Source: CAYVHU01 sp964451415 (GTDB lineage: Bacteria > Pseudomonadota > Alphaproteobacteria > Rhodospirillales > Magnetovibrionaceae). Taken from it: a DNA stretch of 64,000 nucleotides. Positions 60,564 to 64,000 of the stretch are shown here, piece after piece; the first letter of the stretch is position 1; each line of letters begins with the position of its first letter. The notes beneath the pieces were generated by a model. That model was not told the DNA's origin and made no database searches. It was given only the letters and a program-made list of their open reading frames with translations. A program made the position numbers and the translations under genes. Location: contig CAYVHU010000013.1 in assembly GCA_964451415.1 (NCBI GenBank), positions 9,434-73,433 on the forward strand, in the 5' to 3' direction.

Positions 60564-60599
60564 AAAAGCTCGCCCTCATAACTGAGGGCGAGCTTTTTT
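60564..60599 (+). terminator. Intrinsic terminator of rpsU
   Basis: AAAAGCTCGCCCTCA pairs with TGAGGGCGAGCTTTT across TAAC, ending in a T run; A and T tracts on both sides make it bidirectional in form. Confidence 0.95.
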
Positions 60600-60649
60600 G
60601 TCAGTTCCGATAAATACAACTCCGCCACAGTTTCGATTGATGGGAAACC

Positions 60650-61511
60650 TGAGCTACTCCCCGCAAATCGGACAGTGACGTAAGCTACTATTTTGGTGTT
60701 TTCTGGTCTTCAAGAAAGGAAGATCAGACATGTCAAAACGCAAGCAACACAATCCAGTTTTCAAGGCGAAGGTCGCGTTAGAGGCGCTGAAAGGTGAGCG
60801 GACGGTTACGGAGCTGGCCAGCCAGTTCGGCATTCATCCGACGATGATCCATCAATGGAAGAAGGCTCTTCTTGATGGGGCATCGGATGTTTTTGAGCGC
60901 GGCGGTACGCCCAAGGCTCCACCGCCTGACAAGGAGGCGCTGAAAAACCTCCACGCTAAAATTGGGGAGTTGACGGTGGAACGGGGGCCAGAGGCAACGC
61001 GAAGCGGTAATTTTTAGTCGAAAAGCTCAAGCCATGGGCCGGCAAGTGAGGCGGGCCATGATTGAGCGTGATCACCCAAAGCTGGCGATTGTCAAACAGT
61101 GCCATTTGCTGTCGATCAGCCGGTCGAGCTATTACCATGAGCTGAAGGGCGAAAGTGCTGAAAACCTGAACCTCATGGCCGAGATCGACCGCCAATTTCT
61201 GGATACGCCGTTTTACGGTGTCCAGCAGATGGCCTGGCACTTGCAGGCTCAGGGCCGGATGGTGAACGTCAAGCGGATCCGCCGGTTGATGCGGCTGATG
61301 GGCCTGATGCCCATTTATCAAAAGCCCCGCACCAGCGTTCCGGATAAAGGCCACAAGAAGTATCCTTATCTCTTGAAAGGCATGAAGATCGATCGCCCCA
61401 ATCAGGTCTGGTGTGCCGATATCACCTACATTCCGCTGGCCAAGGGCTTCCTTTATCTGGTGGCGATCATGGATTGGCACAGCCGCAAGGTCCTGGCGTG
61501 GCGGCTGTCCA
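60650..61511 (+). mobile_element. Truncated IS3-family insertion sequence
   Basis: Left end TGAGCTACTCCCC (60650-60662) and two transposase frames in IS3 order. The element stops inside orfB at about 61511, where the sequence changes to an integrase tail, so the right third and right inverted repeat are missing. A second copy of the 13-base end sequence occurs at 63923. Confidence 0.85.
60730..61017 (+). CDS. IS3-family transposase OrfA
   Basis: A 95-residue protein with the IS3-type helix-turn-helix (FKAKVALEALKGERTVTELASQFGIHPTMIHQWKK, quoted part ELASQFGIHPTMIHQWKK). Its last residues after ELTVER differ from the usual leucine-zipper tail and it ends at TAG before orfB; in IS3 elements orfA and orfB are joined by ribosomal frameshift. 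It cannot give a functional transposase because orfB is truncated. Confidence 0.85.
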   Translation: MSKRKQHNPVFKAKVALEALKGERTVTELASQFGIHPTMIHQWKKALLDGASDVFERGGTPKAPPPDKEALKNLHAKIGELTVERGPEATRSGNF

Positions 61512-61552
61512 ACAAAGCAGGACCACCTCATACAAACGCTCATGGGGCATAG
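61034..61552 (+). pseudogene. IS3-family transposase OrfB, truncated
   Basis: Contains the HTH-like region (MAWHLQAQGRMVNVKRI) and the start of the DDE catalytic core with the first Asp in WCADITYIPL. True similarity ends near WRLSN; the last dozen codons come from the adjoining integrase sequence read in another frame. The second Asp (SDxGSQ) and Glu are absent, so it is inactive. Confidence 0.85.
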
Positions 61553-61685
61553 AAATATTGAGACGACTTTAAACACATATGGTCACCTCATTGAGAGAGC
61601 AGAATCCGCATCAGAAGACAAAGGTGGTATGCTCTCGGTAATAGCACAAAATCCTTGTGGCAAACCTGTGGCAAATCATCTGTAA
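61512..61685 (+). pseudogene. Tyrosine recombinase (integrase), C-terminal remnant
   Basis: About 57 codons with LMGHRNIETTLNTYGHL, the GH box and nucleophile Tyr of phage/island integrases, then a polar tail ending CGKPVANHL. The catalytic core upstream is lost by junction with the IS. It reads toward the tRNA-Trp attachment site 30 bases downstream, as integrase genes often lie at att sites. Confidence 0.85.
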
Positions 61686-61714
61686 CCCGCAGATTTCCGC
61701 CGTTTTCTAACGAC

Positions 61715-61759
61715 CTCCAAAACCGTAGGTCGTGAGTTCAAGTCTCTCTGCCCCTGCCA
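61715..61759 (+). other. 3' part of a tRNA-Trp gene, probable attachment site
   Basis: From the anticodon loop CTCCAAA through the variable and T arms (GTTCAAGT region at 61735-61742) to acceptor strand TGCCCCTG-CCA, this matches tRNA-Trp (anticodon CCA). The 5' half is absent; the preceding bases are integrase-side sequence. It is the usual footprint left by an element integrated at a tRNA 3' end. No intact tRNA-Trp is in the window. Confidence 0.85.
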
Positions 61760-61797
61760 TAACAAAATCAATGACTTAGCAGATATTACTGGAAACA

Positions 61798-61821
61798 AAA
61801 CGGCCCTTTTGGGTCGTTTTT
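61798..61821 (+). terminator. Terminator downstream of the tRNA-Trp fragment
   Basis: AAACGGCCC pairs with GGGTCGTTT (one G-U) across TTTT and is followed by T residues. It probably was the tRNA-Trp terminator, so this stretch may be original chromosomal sequence. Confidence 0.8.
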
Positions 61822-62114
61822 GCCACAAATCAGGTGTCCGCTGTAACCCGCAGTAAACCGCCATTCTCTGTCTTGATCTGTTTGGGCTTGTGGCGAGTTT
61901 GTGGCAAGTTTGAATTTATGATCATGCTGGAAATCGTAAAACTTACCTTTGCCTTACTGTCCTTAGTCCTGAGACAAAGGACGATCTAAATCGAAATGTT
62001 GTTACTTTTTCCGACTTGAGTACCAGCGTCAGGGTGGTTCAATTCAACCCAACTCGCCATAAGCAGACAAATATGGCAATTTATCGAGCTATTCAGCATA
62101 TAACTTGCCAAGTA
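61822..62114. other. Non-coding stretch between att site and hipBA
   Basis: About 290 bases, AT-richer than the rest of the window. It carries the right pair of arm-like repeats and the second CTGTAACCCGCAG copy noted separately. Short frames over the tRNA fragment on the minus strand are not genes. I see nothing else definite. Confidence 0.5.
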
Positions 62115-62196
62115 TGTCACTTTAAATAATTAATGGCTCTTGAAATAAAGTGTAATATGTGTCACTTTAAATGAGAAATTGGTAGTTAAAGTGACA
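62115..62196 (+). promoter_or_regulatory. hipBA promoter region with operator-like dyads
   Basis: TGTCACTTTAAAT occurs at 62115-62127 and 62160-62172; TTAAAGTGACA, its exact reverse complement over 11 bases, is at 62186-62196, and a weaker half site AATAAAGTGT is near 62144-62153. This gives two inverted repeats just before hipB, fitting cooperative autorepression by HipB. TAATAT (62153-62158) with TTAATG 17 bases upstream is a weak promoter candidate between them. Confidence 0.7.
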
Positions 62197-62209
62197 GAAA
62201 CGGCAGCTT

Positions 62210-62584
62210 ATGAAGTTTATTGAAAATAATTCAGATGACGCAACGCTTAAAGAGCTAGGCGGTCGTATTTCTCAATATCGCCTGAATAAAAACTGGACTC
62301 AGAATGCGTTGGCAGCAGAAGCCGGAGTTTCAAAAAGAACCATTCACAGAGTCGAGCATGGGCATTCTACCCAAACTTCAAATTTGATCCGTATATTGCG
62401 CGCCCTTCACTTACTTGAAAACCTGGAAGTTCTAATACCTGAACCTGCGATCAGTCCGATACAGCAGGCTAAAATGCAGGGAAAGAAACGGAAACGGGCT
62501 TCTTCAAAGTCTGGCGAGCCGAAGCAAACCGTACCATGGTCATGGGAAGCTGATGGGGATAACGACGAGGATGATCAAAAATGA
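62210..62584 (+). CDS. hipB: HipB-like antitoxin, XRE family
   Basis: DNA-binding antitoxin of 124 residues. The helix-turn-helix is GGRISQYRLNKNWTQNALAAEAGVSKRTIHRVE (about 17-49, quoted part WTQNALAAEAGVSKRTIHR). The C-terminal 45 residues are charged and probably disordered. The ATG has no clear Shine-Dalgarno. It overlaps hipA by four bases, the usual coupling. Confidence 0.88.
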   Translation: MKFIENNSDDATLKELGGRISQYRLNKNWTQNALAAEAGVSKRTIHRVEHGHSTQTSNLIRILRALHLLENLEVLIPEPAISPIQQAKMQGKKRKRASSKSGEPKQTVPWSWEADGDNDEDDQK

Positions 62585-63885
62585 CCATTGCAGAGATAAA
62601 ACTTTGGGGTAAAGCAATCGGAGCAGTAAGTTGGGACGAGACTACTCAACTTGCCAATTTCGAGTATGAACCGACCTTTATAGATAGTGGCATTGAAGTT
62701 TCGCCGGTGATGATGCCGCTTTCCGACCGTATATATAATTTTGCCGCATTGCCTCGAAAAACGTTTCACGGGTTGCCAGGGCTTCTTGCAGACTCGTTGC
62801 CAGATGATTTTGGTAATGCTCTTATCAACGCATGGCTTGCCAGAGAAGGCCGCGACAGAAGTAGCTTCAATCCCGTTGAACGTCTTTGTTATACCGGAAG
62901 CAGAGGTATGGGGGCTCTTGAATATACACCGACGCAAGGCCCAACAAGCTCGAAATCAAAACCAATTGATGTTGAGGCACTGGTTAAGCTCGCCAGTGAA
63001 ATTTTGACCAAGCGGAACGAGCTTCAAGGTTCATTCGCTCCCCTGGATCGCGAAGACTCTTTGACGGATATTCTACAAGTTGGCACGTCGGCAGGGGGAG
63101 CCAGAGCAAAAGCAATTATTGCATGGAACCCAAAAACCGACGAAGTGCACTCAGGTCAGGTTAAAGCGGGAAAAGGGTTTTCCTATTGGTTGTTAAAATT
63201 TGACGGCGTTTCCGGCAACAAAGACAAAGAGCTTGAAGACCCAGCAGGCTATGGCTTGATTGAATACGCCTATTACAAAATGGCTTTGGCAGCAAATATT
63301 GATATGAAAGAGTGCCGTTTACTCAAAGAGAATGGTCGTAGCCACTTTATGACCAAACGATTTGATAGATCAGATTCAGGGCAGAAAATCCACATGCAAT
63401 CACTATGTGCTATGGAACATTTTGATTTCAAGCAAGCTGGCGCTCATTCCTATGAACAGGCTTTGCGCACGATCCGGGCTCTTGATATGCCCATGGATCG
63501 AATTGAGGAACAATTCCGGCGTATGGCGTTTAACATTATTGGGCGCAATCAGGATGACCATGTAAAAAATATTGCTTTCTTGATGGATCAATCTGGCAAC
63601 TGGAAGCTCTCACCTGCCTATGACATGACTTATAGTTACAATCCGAAAGGGGATTGGACTGCCAGTCATCAAATGTCTCTCAACGGTAAGCGTGATAATT
63701 TTACAATCGAAGACTTCCGGGATTGCGCGAAGAACGCCTCTATGAAACGTGGTCGGGCAGATGAAATAATTGCGGAAGTTCAGGTTGCTGTTTCAAAATG
63801 GAAATCTTACGCACAAGAGGCGGGCATACCCGATGATATCGCAGACGGGATCGAAGAATTCCACCGTACTAACATTCTAAATTGA
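62581..63885 (+). CDS. hipA: HipA-type toxin kinase
   Basis: Serine/threonine kinase toxin of 434 residues, type II toxin-antitoxin. N-terminal subdomain with GLLADSLPDDFGNALI (about 68-83), a P-loop-like VGTSAGGARAKAI, catalytic NIIGRNQDDHVKNIAFL (Asp-Asp-His) and metal-binding LSPAYDM. All catalytic parts are intact, so it is probably active; HipA of E. coli phosphorylates glutamyl-tRNA synthetase and causes dormancy. Here it lies in an island remnant next to the att site, where it may act to retain the element. Confidence 0.92.
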   Translation: MTIAEIKLWGKAIGAVSWDETTQLANFEYEPTFIDSGIEVSPVMMPLSDRIYNFAALPRKTFHGLPGLLADSLPDDFGNALINAWLAREGRDRSSFNPVERLCYTGSRGMGALEYTPTQGPTSSKSKPIDVEALVKLASEILTKRNELQGSFAPLDREDSLTDILQVGTSAGGARAKAIIAWNPKTDEVHSGQVKAGKGFSYWLLKFDGVSGNKDKELEDPAGYGLIEYAYYKMALAANIDMKECRLLKENGRSHFMTKRFDRSDSGQKIHMQSLCAMEHFDFKQAGAHSYEQALRTIRALDMPMDRIEEQFRRMAFNIIGRNQDDHVKNIAFLMDQSGNWKLSPAYDMTYSYNPKGDWTASHQMSLNGKRDNFTIEDFRDCAKNASMKRGRADEIIAEVQVAVSKWKSYAQEAGIPDDIADGIEEFHRTNILN

Positions 63886-63922
63886 GTAAGCCGCTTTTAG
63901 CCTTGTTCAAGAGATAACTTTT

Positions 63923-64000
63923 TGAGCTACTCCCCAATCGTTGGACTGGACTTGTCTGAATAAAGTAGACAGCACCATGCTCTTTAGGCTGCCCTTTTTT
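63923..64000. mobile_element. End of a second IS related to the IS3 copy
   Basis: TGAGCTACTCCCC (63923-63935) repeats the 13-base left end of the IS at 60650 in the same orientation, then diverges in detail (AATCGTTGGACTGG against GCAAATCGGACAG). The rest of the element lies beyond the window. Confidence 0.65.

Larger units (their letters stand above)
61655..61908. repeat. Paired decamer repeats around the att site (integrase-arm-like)
   Basis: Copies of TTGTGGCAA-type decamers: 61655-61664 and 61666-61675 (11 bases apart), 61888-61897 and 61899-61908 (11 bases apart), and an inverted one at 61819-61829. A 13-base direct repeat CTGTAACCCGCAG is also found at 61680-61692 and 61841-61853. Such spaced direct repeats are typical of integrase or excisionase binding sites. 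Confidence 0.7.

Noticed and set aside
61676..61864. Minus-strand 62-codon frame over the att site
   Set aside because: It is an antisense read-through of the tRNA-Trp fragment and terminator, a common false call, with no start signal.

Overview
The window reads as the chromosome of a sulfur-oxidising alphaproteobacterium, most likely a member of the Rhodospirillales. The basis is a reverse (oxidative) dissimilatory sulfite reductase operon carrying dsrEFH and dsrL, together with neighbourhoods I associate with alphaproteobacteria: 6S RNA between zapA and 5-formyltetrahydrofolate cyclo-ligase, a DUF1192 gene divergent from a quinone oxidoreductase, a TrcR/DUF1013 gene, and COQ9 near rpsU. Species cannot be fixed from the sequence alone.

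Layout. (1) 1-14300: one plus-strand operon dsrB-E-F-H-C-M-K-L-J-O-P, a TrpD2-like gene, dsrN, a SUMT and a two-domain CbiX. dsrA should lie just left of the window. DsrC carries persulfide sulfur delivered by DsrEFH, DsrAB with siroheme (amide) oxidises it, DsrL exchanges electrons with pyridine nucleotide, and DsrMKJOP links DsrC to the quinone pool. The last three genes supply the siroheme amide. Several intercistronic hairpins and a strong end hairpin punctuate the operon. (2) 14360-27520, all minus strand except one small gene: a very long two-TM coiled-coil protein of TipN/GPR-like architecture, an SDR, a kinase/ATPase fusion, an RND efflux pair, a CDF transporter and pdxH. (3) 27680-31000: CbpA-like co-chaperone, YmdB phosphodiesterase, cyclo-ligase, 6S RNA, zapA, DUF4164. 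(4) 31109-39550: gap, then a signalling block with two sensor kinases, each downstream of a periplasmic binding protein, flanking thiE and a diguanylate cyclase. (5) 39799-50371: efp, an inositol monophosphatase, a three-gene OmpA/MotA-like/MotB-like envelope cluster, an MFS transporter, cyaY, rpmE, a membrane adenylate cyclase, Hsp20 and a DUF2892 protein. (6) 50700-60600: housekeeping and unknown genes (quinone oxidoreductase, trcR, purEK, uup, COQ9, def, rpsU). (7) 60650-64000: an AT-richer mobile region with a truncated IS3-type element fused to the tail of a tyrosine integrase, the 3' part of a tRNA-Trp gene as an attachment site with paired integrase-arm-like repeats on both sides, a hipBA toxin-antitoxin module with its own operator-like dyads, and the end of another IS at the right edge.

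The points I find most worth a second look are the tRNA-Trp att region, a DsrJ without any cysteine outside its three heme motifs, a DsrO that appears to have lost one Fe-S cluster by coordinated loss of its ligands, the giant polar-type coiled-coil protein, and the OmpA/MotA/MotB-like gene trio. All functional statements come from reading motifs and gene order; no database search was run.
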